A stretch of DNA of 64,000 nt from JAFGIN01 sp050301235 (GTDB taxonomy: Bacteria; Fibrobacterota; Chitinivibrionia; Chitinivibrionales; Chitinispirillaceae), in contig JBNKZD010000233.1 in the NCBI GenBank assembly GCA_050301235.1, positions 1 through 64,000 of the forward strand, written 5' to 3'. The notes beneath the pieces are model-generated. The model made no database searches, had not been told where the DNA came from, and saw only the letters and a program-made list of their open reading frames with translations. Shown here one piece after another: positions 44,106 to 54,612 of this stretch; position 1 is the first letter of the stretch, and every line of letters begins with the position of its first letter. The translations under genes and the position numbers were made by a program.

Positions 44106-45239
44106 ATGGCTGGAATTAACTGGAAGAAACTGATCGCACAGGATCGGATCAAGACGGTACTCGACTCCGCTTTTGAGAGTAATACCCTTGGCCATGCTTA
44201 TCTTTTGTGTGGTGATGCCGGAAGTGGGAAGTTTGCAGCAGCGTTTGATCTTGCTCAGGCTCTGTTGTGCACTTCGGATACTGGCAAACCGTGTGGTGAG
44301 TGTGTCTCCTGCAAAAAAATGAGCCGCTACTCGCATTCAGATTTTCATGTGATCATGCCGGTCGCTCTGGAAAAGGAGCATAAAAGTTCGGATGGAAAGC
44401 TTTCTGAGGCCGGGTGGCAACTGCTGTCTGAAACGGTGATTAAACGAATTGAAGACCCTTATGCGCTGCGGACATTCAGTGCTATTCCATCGATGCCGGT
44501 TGAGTGGGTAAAAGAGGTCACCCATGCGATAAATCGCGGAGCACTTGAAGGTAGCCGGAATGTGGTGATTATGGATGGTGTTGATCTGATGTCCACTGAA
44601 GCTGCCAATGCAATGCTCAAGACCCTTGAGGAACCGCCGGCAGGAACGGTGATGCTTTTGTGTACGACCCGTATCCATGCGGTACTTCCGACAATTATCT
44701 CCCGATGCCAGATCCTGCGCTTTGGCTGGCTATCTCCGCAGACGATATGTTCAACATTGGCCCAACGGTTCAATTTAAGTGAGAAGGATCCTAAAATCAC
44801 TTCATGTATGGGATTTGGTTCTCTGGGTGAAGCTGTTGCACAGTTTGAGAATCCGGCAAGTGAGCTTCTGGATGATGTTCTTAAATTCTGGAGGTGTTGC
44901 ATTGATGAGGATTGGTCGAGTTTACCCGGATTAATCGATACATTTTCTATGCTGGATGATTATGGAAGTTATCAAAAAATCTTTTTACTGATCATGCAGG
45001 GTATTCGTAGTTCTTTTTTCAGGACCCTGGATGGGGCTGAAAACTATATTATGAGCGACGGTTCTCCTGAATTTCCTGTTCAGGGTATACGTACTCCCGA
45101 AAATGCAGGCGAATTGATCGATCTGTGTGAACGGTCGATCAGCTATTTACGATCAAGGGCTGGTATAGCACTTGTCCTTGCCGAGTTCGCCATTTCAGTT
45201 ATGGAGATAATTAATGGGAAAAAATGCCGAGTTGGTTGA
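44106..45239 (+). CDS. holB: DNA polymerase III delta-prime subunit
   Basis: About 377 residues from ATG 44106, with GGAG 8 bases upstream; an earlier ATG at 44088 would overlap envC. The clamp-loader subunit shows a Walker A-type loop CGDAGSGK, a zinc-binding C-x-x-C-x-x-C (CGECVSCKKM), ANAMLKTLEEPPAGTVMLL, and an SRCQ sensor-1-like motif. The second half is helical. The neighbouring ricT gene starts 25 bases inside its 3' end. holB is more likely than dnaX because it lacks the long C-terminal tail and sits beside ricT, as in Firmicutes. Confidence 0.9.
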   Translation: MAGINWKKLIAQDRIKTVLDSAFESNTLGHAYLLCGDAGSGKFAAAFDLAQALLCTSDTGKPCGECVSCKKMSRYSHSDFHVIMPVALEKEHKSSDGKLSEAGWQLLSETVIKRIEDPYALRTFSAIPSMPVEWVKEVTHAINRGALEGSRNVVIMDGVDLMSTEAANAMLKTLEEPPAGTVMLLCTTRIHAVLPTIISRCQILRFGWLSPQTICSTLAQRFNLSEKDPKITSCMGFGSLGEAVAQFENPASELLDDVLKFWRCCIDEDWSSLPGLIDTFSMLDDYGSYQKIFLLIMQGIRSSFFRTLDGAENYIMSDGSPEFPVQGIRTPENAGELIDLCERSISYLRSRAGIALVLAEFAISVMEIINGKKCRVG

Positions 45240-46050
45240 AGTTGTTTTTAAAGGTGAACGGCGGGTAATTTACCGTGACCGTAATGAACTCGAGATCCTC
45301 GAAGGGGATTATGTCATTGTCGAAGCCGAACGTGGTAACGACATGGGAAAAGCATCTTGTGTGGGTTCACTTGTACGTCTAAAGAGAGGTAAGGGTGAAA
45401 CACGTAGTATTATAAGAAAAGCGAATGACCATGATCTTGAAGTGTATAATAAAAACCGTGAAAAGGAGAAATCTGCTCACAAGGTATGTAAAGAGAAGAT
45501 TAAAGAGTTTAATCTTGATATGAAGTTGATCGATGTGGAGATGCAGCATGATGGAAGCAAGATCACCTTCTTTTTCACCGCTGCCCAGCGTGTTGATTTC
45601 AGAGAGCTGGTTAAGGATCTTGCATCAGTATATCGTACACGAATCGAGCTGCGACAGATCGGCGTTCGGGATGAAGCAAAGCGGATCAGCGGGTGCGGTG
45701 TTTGCGGCCGCAAACAATGCTGCAGTGCGTTTCTAAACGAATTTGAACAGATTACCACACAGATGGCTAAAAACCAGCAGCTTGCTCTCAACCCCTCAAA
45801 ACTCTCGGGTAATTGCGGAAGACTTCTGTGCTGTCTGCGGTATGAAGATGATTCCTATATAGAATTTTGTAAAGAATATCCGCCTGTTGGCGTGCCCATC
45901 ACCCTTAATGGTAAACGTGGCATGCTCAGTTTTATCAGTATCTTTAACAACAAAGGTCTGTTTCATTACGATGAAGGCGGGCAGGAGTGGTTTGCTCCTG
46001 AGGATCTGAAGAAAGGAATTGTTGAAAATGTCAACGTCAACTCCATCTGA
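45214..46050 (+). CDS. ricT: PSP1-domain protein RicT (YaaT)
   Basis: A 278-residue cytoplasmic protein of the PSP1 family. It shows VVFKGERRVIYRD and GDYVIVEAERGNDMGK in the N-terminal region, ITFFFTAAQRVDFRELVKDL in the middle, and a Cys-rich segment with CGRKQCCSAFLNEFEQIT and GNCGRLLCCLRYEDDSY. In Bacillus subtilis RicT belongs to a complex with RicA and RicF that affects RNase Y maturation; no such partner is seen here. It overlaps both holB (26 bases) and metG (23 bases), which argues for co-translation. Confidence 0.92.
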   Translation: MGKNAELVEVVFKGERRVIYRDRNELEILEGDYVIVEAERGNDMGKASCVGSLVRLKRGKGETRSIIRKANDHDLEVYNKNREKEKSAHKVCKEKIKEFNLDMKLIDVEMQHDGSKITFFFTAAQRVDFRELVKDLASVYRTRIELRQIGVRDEAKRISGCGVCGRKQCCSAFLNEFEQITTQMAKNQQLALNPSKLSGNCGRLLCCLRYEDDSYIEFCKEYPPVGVPITLNGKRGMLSFISIFNNKGLFHYDEGGQEWFAPEDLKKGIVENVNVNSI

Positions 46051-48058
46051 GGCAACCGGCCAATCCAGGATTCTGGTGACCAGTGCGTTGCCATACGCAA
46101 ATAATAACATTCATCTTGGCCATCTTTTTGAAGCTGTCCAGACCGATGTCTATGTACGATATCACCGTTTGCGGGGTGCAACAGTACGCTATGTCTGTGC
46201 TGATGATACTCATGGAACGCCGATAGAGCTTGCTGCACTCAAACAGAAAATAGCACCGGAGCAGCTGGTTGAGCAGACCCGTAAAGACCATATGCGCGAT
46301 TATGCCGGGTTCAATATCTCTTTTGACATTTTTTATACGACGAATTCCGATGAAAACCGGAAATATGCCGAGTTTATCTATAAAAAGCTCAGAGACAACG
46401 ACCTGATTATCGAAAAAGAGATCAGTCAGTACTTTTGCGAACACGATAAAAGGTTTCTTCCGGACCGGTTTATCGTTGGCGGCTGCCCGCGTTGCAAAGC
46501 TGAGAAGCAGTATGGTGACGTTTGTGAAGCATGCGGTGCGACCTATGAACCGACTGAACTGACCGAACCGAAATGTATAATCTGTGGCAATGCGCCGGTT
46601 CTCAAACAATCACGCCATTTTTATGTGCAATTGAAAAAATGTGAAGGTTTTTTAAGAGAATATATTGGCAGTTCCGGTGCGCTTCAGGGGGACATCCGCA
46701 ACTTTGTGACATCATGGATCGATGATGGGCTCAAGGAGTGGTGTATCTCCCGTGATGGCCCCTATTTCGGATTCAAAATCCCCGATACCGAAGATAAATA
46801 CTTTTACGTATGGCTGGATGCTCCAATCGGGTATATTTCATCAACTGATCGTTACTGTAAAGATCATGGTGAACGGGTTGAAGATTACTGGGGAAGCGAT
46901 AGCGATACGAAAGTAGTCCATTTTATTGGTAAGGATATCGTTTATTTTCATGCGCTATTCTGGCCTGTCATGTTGAAAAACGCTGGATTCAAGCTCCCAT
47001 CAAGGATTTTTGTCCACGGATTCCTCAATATTGAAGGGGAAAAGATGTCAAAATCCCGGGGAACATTCATTCTTGCAAAGGACTATCTCGAAAAGGTAAA
47101 ACATCCACAGGCACCGGAGTTTCTCCGTTTCTATTTTGCATCAAAGCAGATGCCTAATACCGGTGATGTCGATCTTAACAAAAACGAACTTTTGACAAAA
47201 ACTGCAACGACGCTTGCCAATAATATCGGAAATTTACACCACCGTACGCTGGTGTTCTGTGACCGCTATTTTCAGAAGAGCATTCCTGATGCCCCCTGGG
47301 ATGAAGCGATCGCGACTATTGTTGAAGAAGCCGGGCGTGAGATTGCTCAGTACTATGAAAATGGTGAATTTAAATCTGTTGTTGAAAAAATCCATGCGTT
47401 AGGGAGTCTGGGAAACAAGTACTATCAGGACGCTGCTCCATGGGAACAGATGAAAACCGATCCACAGAAGGCTGCAACAGTGATGGTGACTTGTGTTAAT
47501 CTGATCAAAGCGCTTGCGGTTTTTCTTAAGCCGATAACTCCGGAAATTACCGGCAGTATCGAACGTCAGATCGACACTATTCTTAAATGGGAAGATTATG
47601 TTTTTTCATTGCGGAACAAGCCACTTGGCGTGACTGATAAAATTGTCAAGCCATTTGAAGAATCCGATCTTGATGCAATTTTTGTAGCGGCAAGTCAGAA
47701 TAAAGTTCAGCAGGAAAGTTCAGCAACTCCAGGGTTGATCGATATAAACCATTTTAAAGCGGTTGATCTCAAAATAGCGGTGATTAAAAGCGCAGAGAAA
47801 GTTGAAAAGTCAAGCAAACTGTTGAAACTTCAGGTGGAAATCGGAAAGGAGACCCGACAGATTGTCGCTGGAATTGCAGCACATTACAAACCGGAAGAAC
47901 TTCCTGGAAAACAGGTGGTAGTGGTTGCAAACCTCAAGCCTGCTACACTCTTTGGACTTACTTCCGAAGGTATGCTGCTTGCAGCTCAGAACTCCGGGGG
48001 AGAACTTGTACTTATTCATCCGGAAAAACCGGTTAATTCCGGAGTTAAAGTAGGATGA
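46028..48058 (+). CDS. metG: Methionyl-tRNA synthetase
   Basis: About 676 residues from ATG 46028, which is preceded by AAAGGAA; a TTG at 46019 is the alternative. Class I synthetase signatures are present: SALPYANNNIHLGHL (HIGH), GEKMSKSRGTF (KMSKS), and a zinc-knuckle region with CPRC, CEAC and CIIC. The C-terminal extension has a tRNA-binding EMAP/Trbp111-like domain, starting near IDINHFKAVDLKIAVIKSAE, with VVVVANLKPATLFGLTSEGM. It charges initiator and elongator tRNA-Met. It overlaps ricT and its stop overlaps the recJ start. Confidence 0.97.
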   Translation: MSTSTPSEATGQSRILVTSALPYANNNIHLGHLFEAVQTDVYVRYHRLRGATVRYVCADDTHGTPIELAALKQKIAPEQLVEQTRKDHMRDYAGFNISFDIFYTTNSDENRKYAEFIYKKLRDNDLIIEKEISQYFCEHDKRFLPDRFIVGGCPRCKAEKQYGDVCEACGATYEPTELTEPKCIICGNAPVLKQSRHFYVQLKKCEGFLREYIGSSGALQGDIRNFVTSWIDDGLKEWCISRDGPYFGFKIPDTEDKYFYVWLDAPIGYISSTDRYCKDHGERVEDYWGSDSDTKVVHFIGKDIVYFHALFWPVMLKNAGFKLPSRIFVHGFLNIEGEKMSKSRGTFILAKDYLEKVKHPQAPEFLRFYFASKQMPNTGDVDLNKNELLTKTATTLANNIGNLHHRTLVFCDRYFQKSIPDAPWDEAIATIVEEAGREIAQYYENGEFKSVVEKIHALGSLGNKYYQDAAPWEQMKTDPQKAATVMVTCVNLIKALAVFLKPITPEITGSIERQIDTILKWEDYVFSLRNKPLGVTDKIVKPFEESDLDAIFVAASQNKVQQESSATPGLIDINHFKAVDLKIAVIKSAEKVEKSSKLLKLQVEIGKETRQIVAGIAAHYKPEELPGKQVVVVANLKPATLFGLTSEGMLLAAQNSGGELVLIHPEKPVNSGVKVG

Positions 48059-49770
48059 GCAGATTTGTACCGGTTAAGGAACGGATAACGGTAAGGCAGG
48101 TCGATCAGAACACAGCTGAACGTCTTGCAGCTGAACTCAACATTCCCACCGGTATCGCAGCGGTGCTTGTTGGCCGCAAATTTACCACCTACGAAAGTTG
48201 TAAATCATTTTTCAGGCCGGAATTAAGTGGCTTTTACGATCCATTCCTGTTTGTAGAGATGGAAAAGGCGGTTGCGCGTATCCTCGATGCTATTGCCAGA
48301 CACGAAAAGATCATGGTATATGGCGATTACGATGTCGATGGGGTGACATCGACTTCTCTGATGGTCCATGTGCTGCGAACGTTAAAGGCTGACTGTGACT
48401 ACTACCTTCCCAACAGACTCACCGATGGATACGGTATAAGTAAACATGGTATCGAGCAGATCTGCAAAGGCGGCGCACGGTTGATTGTATCGGTAGACTG
48501 CGGAATTACCTCCACAGAAGAAGTTGTGCTTGCCCGTGAAGCGGGAGTCGATTTCATCGTTACCGATCACCATGAGCCAAAGGAAACAGTTCCGAAGGCA
48601 ATTGCAGTACTCAACCCCAAAGCTCCGGGATCCGGGTATCCCGATACTGCGCTCGCTGGTGTTGGTGTTGCACTTAAATTGTGTCAGGCACTTGCAATAA
48701 AAAGCGGGTATGGAGAATCGCTCTGGAAACCGTATCTTGATCTGGCTGCACTCGGTACAGCTGCAGATATTGTCCCTCTGACCGGTGAGAACCGGATTAT
48801 TGCCCGCTACGGATTTGAACAACTCTCTGATTCTTCTTTAATAGGAATCCGCGAACTGATCGCTCAGCAGGGTCTTACCGGTAAAAAGCTGTCGACTTCA
48901 CAGGTGGTCTTCCAGCTTGCGCCCTGTATCAATGCGGTAGGACGTCTTGGTGATCCACGTCGTGGGGTGGAGTTGCTGCTTACCAGTGATCAGGCTACCG
49001 CTGTAAGTTATGCCAAAGATTTACGGGCAGCAAATATCGAACGCCGTGAACTTGACAATGCTGTCGCTGAGGAAGCTGGGGCATGGGTCTACTGCAACTG
49101 CGATCCCGATAGCGATGTCGCTATTGTTGTTGGCAAAGAGGACTGGCATGTCGGGGTAATCGGTATTGTGGCATCAAAGATGGTCGAGAAATTCCATCGT
49201 CCATCGATACTGCTTTCTATTGACAGTGATGGTATGGCACGGGGATCGGGTCGAAGTATCCCGGGGCTTCATCTGCTTGAAGCGCTCAACCGCTGTGCAG
49301 ACATACTTGAAGGATTCGGTGGACATGCGGCTGCGGCTGGTTTGACATTGAAAAGTGAGAATATCGATACATTCCGTAAAAAGTTTAACAGTATCGTACG
49401 TGAGATGGTCAATCCTGATGATCTCCTGCCACTGGTTGTTGCTGATGCTGAGGTGTCACTTGCGCAATTGACACCAAAGTTTTTTCGTATTATTAAGGAA
49501 ATGGAGCCGTTTGGTCCGGGAAATATGCGGCCGGTTTTTCTCTGCCGCGATCTTCAGCACCGTATTCCACCACGTATCGTCGGAAGCAATCATCTCAAAA
49601 TGTGTGTTACTGCTGAAGGGTCGGTCATGGATGCCATCGGGTTCAATCTGGGAGACCGTATTGCAGATGTCACCAAAAATGGGGAGTTTGGCCTTGCCTT
49701 CTCGCTTGAAGAAAATGAGTGGAATGGAAAAATTAACTTACAGATGAAAGTCAGAGGCGTATCTCTATGA
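48055..49770 (+). CDS. recJ: Single-stranded-DNA exonuclease RecJ
   Basis: A 571-residue 5'-3' ssDNA exonuclease of the DHH family, used in recombination and mismatch repair. The DHH metal motifs are clear: VYGDYDVDGVTSTSLMVH (about 83-100), SVDCGITS, VTDHHEP (motif III), and the DHHA1 GGHAAAAGLTL with ARGSGRSIPGLHLLEALNRC. The C-terminal OB-like part ends LQMKVRGVSL. It overlaps metG by 4 bases (ATGA) and argH by 4 bases, so the three form a coupled cluster. Confidence 0.96.
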   Translation: MSRFVPVKERITVRQVDQNTAERLAAELNIPTGIAAVLVGRKFTTYESCKSFFRPELSGFYDPFLFVEMEKAVARILDAIARHEKIMVYGDYDVDGVTSTSLMVHVLRTLKADCDYYLPNRLTDGYGISKHGIEQICKGGARLIVSVDCGITSTEEVVLAREAGVDFIVTDHHEPKETVPKAIAVLNPKAPGSGYPDTALAGVGVALKLCQALAIKSGYGESLWKPYLDLAALGTAADIVPLTGENRIIARYGFEQLSDSSLIGIRELIAQQGLTGKKLSTSQVVFQLAPCINAVGRLGDPRRGVELLLTSDQATAVSYAKDLRAANIERRELDNAVAEEAGAWVYCNCDPDSDVAIVVGKEDWHVGVIGIVASKMVEKFHRPSILLSIDSDGMARGSGRSIPGLHLLEALNRCADILEGFGGHAAAAGLTLKSENIDTFRKKFNSIVREMVNPDDLLPLVVADAEVSLAQLTPKFFRIIKEMEPFGPGNMRPVFLCRDLQHRIPPRIVGSNHLKMCVTAEGSVMDAIGFNLGDRIADVTKNGEFGLAFSLEENEWNGKINLQMKVRGVSL

Positions 49771-51143
49771 AAATGTGGGATGGACGGTTCAGTAAACCAT
49801 CTGCGGCACTGATGGAGCAGTTTCACAACTCTCTTCCTTTTGATAAAACCATGATCGAAGAGGATATCCTTGGGTCGATAGCATGGGCACGTGCCCTTAA
49901 AAATATCGGGATATATTCACAGCAGGAACTTGATACTGTAAAACAGGGACTTGAAGCAATCCTGACTGATTACAGAGAGGGAAAAATCACCTTTCTCCAC
50001 TCCGATGAAGATATCCATATGGCGGTGGAGCGACTGTTGGTGGAAAAAATCGGTGATCCTGCCGCACGACTTCATACTGGACGCTCGCGAAATGATCAGG
50101 TTGCAACCGATACACGACTATATGTAAAGAAACACCTCGTAGAACTCCGGAAGTTTGTCGAAGAACTTCAGAGAGCATGCGTTATCCGTGCACAAAGCGA
50201 TATCGATATTATAATTCCTGGTTACACACATCTTCAGCAGGCACAGCCGATACTTCTTGCGCATTACTGGATGTCCTTTTTCTTTGCACTCGAACGTGAA
50301 AAGAGCAGGATTGATCATGCCGTAGCGACAACCGATATTATGCCGCTTGGAAGTGGGGCAATAGCCGGTTCGGGATTTAATCTTGATAGAAAACAGATTG
50401 CATCAGACCTGGGATTCTCATCAGTGTCACAAAATAGTATCGATGGAGTCGCATCACGCGATTTCATCCTTGAGTCGCTTAGTGCGCTGGCATCATGCGC
50501 GATTCTGATCAGTCGCTATGCTGAAGATATGGTGATCTGGTCATCAAAAGAGTTCTCGTTTGTTGAGCTCGATGATGCATGGTCGACAGGTTCCAGCATG
50601 ATGCCACAGAAGAAAAATCCCGATTCTGTCGAGTTGATACGGGGTAAAACCGGACGTTTTATTGGCAATTACATGCGCTTTGCAACTACCAGTAAAGGTG
50701 TTGGGCTTACGTATTACAAAGATCTTCAGGAAGACAAGGAACCAATATTTGATAGTCTCTATCAAATGGAGATGGTACTTAAAGTTTTTACACAGGTGCT
50801 TCTGACAATAAAAGTTAAGAACGAATCGATTAAAAAGGATCTCGATCCATTTTTAATTGCAACCGATCTCGCCGATTATCTGGTAAAGAAAGGCATGCCA
50901 TTCCGTCAGGCGCATAAAGTTGTGGGTAGAATCGTTGGCTACTCTGTAGAATCCGGAATCGCTCTGGACAAAATGGGACAAAAAAAACTTGCCGAATTTT
51001 CTGACCTCTACACTCAGGATGTCGAAGCGCTGTTTGTCTGGCAAACAGCAGTTGACAACAGGTGTATTGAGGGTGGTACTGCGAGAGTGAGTGTTGAGAA
51101 GCAGATTAAGGATGCGTTAGCAATATTGGATAGCTGTAAATGA
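49767..51143 (+). CDS. argH: Argininosuccinate lyase
   Basis: A 458-residue cytoplasmic enzyme splitting argininosuccinate into arginine and fumarate. Fumarase/aspartase-family motifs are DGRFSKPSAALMEQFHNS at the N-terminus, HTGRSRNDQVATDTRLYV (about 95-112), IPGYTHLQQAQPIL, the AFNLDR-like GSGFNLDR, and the signature GSSMMPQKKNPDSVELIRGK (about 272-291). The length matches the family norm of about 460. It overlaps recJ by 4 bases. The 210-base gap after it holds a weak TTAAAAGGCCTTTTTAA palindrome near 51158-51174 and no gene. Confidence 0.97.
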   Translation: MKMWDGRFSKPSAALMEQFHNSLPFDKTMIEEDILGSIAWARALKNIGIYSQQELDTVKQGLEAILTDYREGKITFLHSDEDIHMAVERLLVEKIGDPAARLHTGRSRNDQVATDTRLYVKKHLVELRKFVEELQRACVIRAQSDIDIIIPGYTHLQQAQPILLAHYWMSFFFALEREKSRIDHAVATTDIMPLGSGAIAGSGFNLDRKQIASDLGFSSVSQNSIDGVASRDFILESLSALASCAILISRYAEDMVIWSSKEFSFVELDDAWSTGSSMMPQKKNPDSVELIRGKTGRFIGNYMRFATTSKGVGLTYYKDLQEDKEPIFDSLYQMEMVLKVFTQVLLTIKVKNESIKKDLDPFLIATDLADYLVKKGMPFRQAHKVVGRIVGYSVESGIALDKMGQKKLAEFSDLYTQDVEALFVWQTAVDNRCIEGGTARVSVEKQIKDALAILDSCK

Positions 51144-51353
51144 TCCCTCACCCTGTTTTAAAAGGCCTTTTTAACTTTTAGTTCAGGTTTTCTTATATGT
51201 TTTAATTTTTCATACTTCACTTAAACAGATTGAGGATTACCTGGTTTTCCTGATGCTTTTCGTTCCGGCACTTTAACAAAATATAGAAGTGGTTTCAAAA
51301 ATAGCATTTTCGATGCAACTTATTAAGATGTCGTGTTCAACAGGTGAAAAGTC

Positions 51354-52523
51354 ATGATCCATCGAGTTCTCGCAATCATTCTTCTTGCATCTGCAATTGT
51401 TGAAGCCGATGACTCACTCGTTCAGACTGCAATCATAACTAATGTACCGACTCCGATAAAAATTGCATTTTCCGGCACCTACCATCTGATATTTTCGATT
51501 GAATCGCATACTCAACTTTCCATTTATGATGTCAGATCGCGCATGCTTATCGAGAGTCATAAGCCTGTTAATGCATTTACCGACCTGGATATCACACCGG
51601 ATGGCAGATATCTCTTTGTTGCGGATTACGGTGGGTCAGAAATGGGGTCCGACAAACCCTATAGTCCTCATTATGTCCACCGATACGATATAATGAAAGG
51701 TAAATGGGTCACTCTTAAAGCGCCCTGGATCGGCTATAGGATCGAGGCCGTGTCAGAAAGCCGTGTCTTACTTCTGGAACTTGATCAATGGGTTGATGTG
51801 ACGATCAACAGTTTTAATGCGACTGGGAATAACATGGTCGAGCTATGCAGGGCTCGTGGGGATTATTTCGGTGATATCGAATATGACCCCAAAACGGGCC
51901 GGATCTTTCATGGGAATACCAGATCATCGTCGAGTGAAATCCACACACTTCGTCTTGACAAAGACAGCCTCATTTATACAGAATATACCGAAGCCTACGG
52001 AACAGCGCAAAATGGCGGTGGAAGCAGTGTTTTGTCACTCTCCGGTGTATACTTTTTTTATGGAAAATTGCAGGTTGACGCAAAAAACGTCCAGAAGAAT
52101 ATCCGGACCTTTCCTGAAGCCATTTATGCAGCGAACGACCGGATCGCCTGCGGCCACACAGGATATTACGATATTACAACTGCAAAACAACTCGGAACAT
52201 ACGCAACGTTGGGTTATGAAAATACCATGGCATTCAGCGAAAATGGCACATTTTTCTGCAGGTATAATGAAGGGGATCACTCTCTGCGAATCTATCGTCA
52301 ATCTTCCGGATTATCAAATCAGAATCTCTATCATATGTATACTGTTCGGAATTGCAGACCTGAAGCAGTTGTGCTGTTTGATCTGCTCGGAAAGCGTGCC
52401 GGTGTTCAGGGTGCAATAAAAATCGGGAATGATACACGGAAAAGTATTTTCATGTTGCCTCAGGGAAATGCATCTGGCTTGTATTTGACAATACCTGCAC
52501 AACGAAAGCCTGATCATGAGTGA
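51354..52523 (+). CDS. Secreted repeat protein with a degenerate T9SS-like C-terminus
   Basis: A 389-residue exported protein. The signal peptide (about 1-18, VLAIILLASAIVEADD) leads into beta-rich sequence resembling a YVTN/WD-type beta propeller (FTDLDITPDGRYLFVADYGG, IEYDPKTGRIFHGN, AFSENGTFFCRYNEGD). The end, AVVLFDLLGKRAG followed by LPQGNASGLYLTI, matches the LYDLLGR and ASGLY landmarks of T9SS type A sorting domains but is short. It overlaps the start of a fibronectin-type-III lipoprotein gene by 8 bases. Export through SprA is inferred. Confidence 0.7.
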   Translation: MIHRVLAIILLASAIVEADDSLVQTAIITNVPTPIKIAFSGTYHLIFSIESHTQLSIYDVRSRMLIESHKPVNAFTDLDITPDGRYLFVADYGGSEMGSDKPYSPHYVHRYDIMKGKWVTLKAPWIGYRIEAVSESRVLLLELDQWVDVTINSFNATGNNMVELCRARGDYFGDIEYDPKTGRIFHGNTRSSSSEIHTLRLDKDSLIYTEYTEAYGTAQNGGGSSVLSLSGVYFFYGKLQVDAKNVQKNIRTFPEAIYAANDRIACGHTGYYDITTAKQLGTYATLGYENTMAFSENGTFFCRYNEGDHSLRIYRQSSGLSNQNLYHMYTVRNCRPEAVVLFDLLGKRAGVQGAIKIGNDTRKSIFMLPQGNASGLYLTIPAQRKPDHE

Positions 52524-54612
52524 CAGCTTCAAAAAAGTAGTTATTATCCTTAGAATGTGCGGGCTGATTGTCGTACTCCTGTTTTTATTATGCGCTAAAC
52601 GTGATGGGTTTTATGGACGCTCAAATCCATTTGATCCTGGTGGGATGGACTGGCGGTTCGATGGAAAACCAGATCTAAGTATCCAGGTAGAACATCCGTC
52701 CTTGTGGTCTGATTTCAATTTTGATGATTCGACCGGTATGATTACAGTAAAGTACAGCATGCATGATGTAAATGTACCGTACGATGTAGCAACACTCACC
52801 GTCCTGAGTGGTACTTCGCTCCCGGCTCTGAAGGAGGTCGCGACAATTACCGACACTGGTGGTGAATACATATTTACAGGGCTTAAAAGGAGTACTCACT
52901 ATTATTGTCAATTTATCGCGAGGGATTCATGGGACAGCAGTGTGATAATCAGCGACTCATTTACCACGCCGGGTGGCATTCCGCCGTCCCGGCCGAAAGT
53001 TCGGGCAATAATTGATACCACCTTTGGTGTTATCCTTGACTTAAGTCCAAATATTTCGAAACATACCTGCATATGGCGATCAGAAAACCCGGTTGGACCG
53101 TATCGTATTGTCAAAGACACCCAGTACTCTTCGTCAAATCGTTTCTATTATGATACACTGAACGATTATCATATGCGCTATTACCGGATCGGCGCAATGA
53201 ACGAGTCCGGTGTTTCTCTTTCCGGGCCAACACTGTTCGGACACAGGATTGCTTTCGATAGCTGGGCGCCAACAGGGGTTACAGTTTTTTACCCTGATTC
53301 GCACCATGTAACCATTTCATGGGTTTCATCTGGTGTGGGTGTCGCATATGCACTTTTCAGAGCAGACTCGGCAAATGGAATCTTTGCGCTACGGGGAAAT
53401 ACAAAATCGACTCAATTCAGTGATACATTGCTTCGTTGCAGTCGTTATTTTTATCGTATTGCATCAGTCAAAGATGACCGAATGAGCAGATTGAGTGCAG
53501 CTGTCACATTGTCTCCACCTCCTTCGCCTGATAATCTGAAAGCTACTAACGGGGTTTACACTGACCGGGTTCACCTCTCATGGTCGTCAGTTCCAACAGC
53601 CTGTGGGTATAATGTTTATCGGGGCAATTATAGTTATAGCACTGATCCCACAGTTATAATCGGTACCAGTTCAAAGCCGGTTTTCGATGATTTTCTTGAC
53701 TCTGCATGCAATTTCTACTACAAGGTTTCTGCCTTCAATCTGTTTGGCGATCCGGGTCCATTTTCATCGACGGTGCAGGGTTCTCCACTGCCGCTTGAAA
53801 TTCCAGCTTCAGTTAGCGCATCGCAGGGACTATGTTCGCGAATGGTCAAGATTTCCTGGTCACCGGTGAAAGATTGTAAATCGTATATCGTCTACCATGG
53901 GCTCACTTCGGGGGGGGTAGTTTTCCCTCTGGATACGATTGAATCCACTGGTTTTGAACATACCATTAATGACGGTCTGTTACACTACTATGCTGTCAGC
54001 TCCTTTATATCTAATGTAAGGAGCAGAAAAAGCTCGGTTACAATGGGGTATGCATTACGGTTGCCTGCTCCTTCAGGTGTAAATGCCACCAGAGGAACAG
54101 TACGTGGCGCAGTACAGATTATCTGGAATGCTGCAACCAATGCCAAACGGTATTATATTTTTCGCTCTGATAGCGGCTCCACCCATTCTTATACACTGAT
54201 TGACAGCGTTACTACATTAACATATTCGGATTCCGTGTCCACAGCTGCGGAATATTATTACCAGATCGCAGCCGGTACTTCGACTGGAGATATCGGGGAG
54301 CATTCGAGTCCAGCAAGCGGTTATGCGTTTCGGAATCCACCAGTTACGAATCTTGATGCAAGTGATGGAACACAGCAGGGCGGCATTGAGCTGTCATGGA
54401 TGCCCGATTCCATGGCAAAAAGCTACATAGTATATCGTGGCACAACATCATTTGGACTATTTGTAAAGATAGCAAAAGTTGATGGTCCGAAATACATAGA
54501 TTTGTCTATCGGTTCATCAGATTTTTATTATTACTACAAAGTATCTGTAGTTGATGTTTTCGGAGTTGAAGGGGTATTGTCGGATTACGACCGGGGGCAT
54601 GGAAAGATCTGA
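52516..54612 (+). CDS. Lipoprotein with fibronectin type III repeats
   Basis: A 698-residue lipoprotein. The N-terminal hydrophobic stretch ends in the lipobox LFLLC (Cys near residue 28), followed by the NPFDPGG sequence often seen in FCB surface lipoproteins. The remainder is a series of about six or more fibronectin-type-III-like modules of roughly 80-90 residues. Typical elements are VHLSWSSVPTACGYNVYRG, VKISWSPVKDCKSYIVYHG, IELSWMPDSMAKSYIVYRGT and FYYKVSAFNLFG. There is no catalytic motif. It shares an 8-base overlap with the upstream secreted protein and they probably act together at the cell surface. About 500 gene-free bases follow. Confidence 0.85.
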   Translation: MSDSFKKVVIILRMCGLIVVLLFLLCAKRDGFYGRSNPFDPGGMDWRFDGKPDLSIQVEHPSLWSDFNFDDSTGMITVKYSMHDVNVPYDVATLTVLSGTSLPALKEVATITDTGGEYIFTGLKRSTHYYCQFIARDSWDSSVIISDSFTTPGGIPPSRPKVRAIIDTTFGVILDLSPNISKHTCIWRSENPVGPYRIVKDTQYSSSNRFYYDTLNDYHMRYYRIGAMNESGVSLSGPTLFGHRIAFDSWAPTGVTVFYPDSHHVTISWVSSGVGVAYALFRADSANGIFALRGNTKSTQFSDTLLRCSRYFYRIASVKDDRMSRLSAAVTLSPPPSPDNLKATNGVYTDRVHLSWSSVPTACGYNVYRGNYSYSTDPTVIIGTSSKPVFDDFLDSACNFYYKVSAFNLFGDPGPFSSTVQGSPLPLEIPASVSASQGLCSRMVKISWSPVKDCKSYIVYHGLTSGGVVFPLDTIESTGFEHTINDGLLHYYAVSSFISNVRSRKSSVTMGYALRLPAPSGVNATRGTVRGAVQIIWNAATNAKRYYIFRSDSGSTHSYTLIDSVTTLTYSDSVSTAAEYYYQIAAGTSTGDIGEHSSPASGYAFRNPPVTNLDASDGTQQGGIELSWMPDSMAKSYIVYRGTTSFGLFVKIAKVDGPKYIDLSIGSSDFYYYYKVSVVDVFGVEGVLSDYDRGHGKI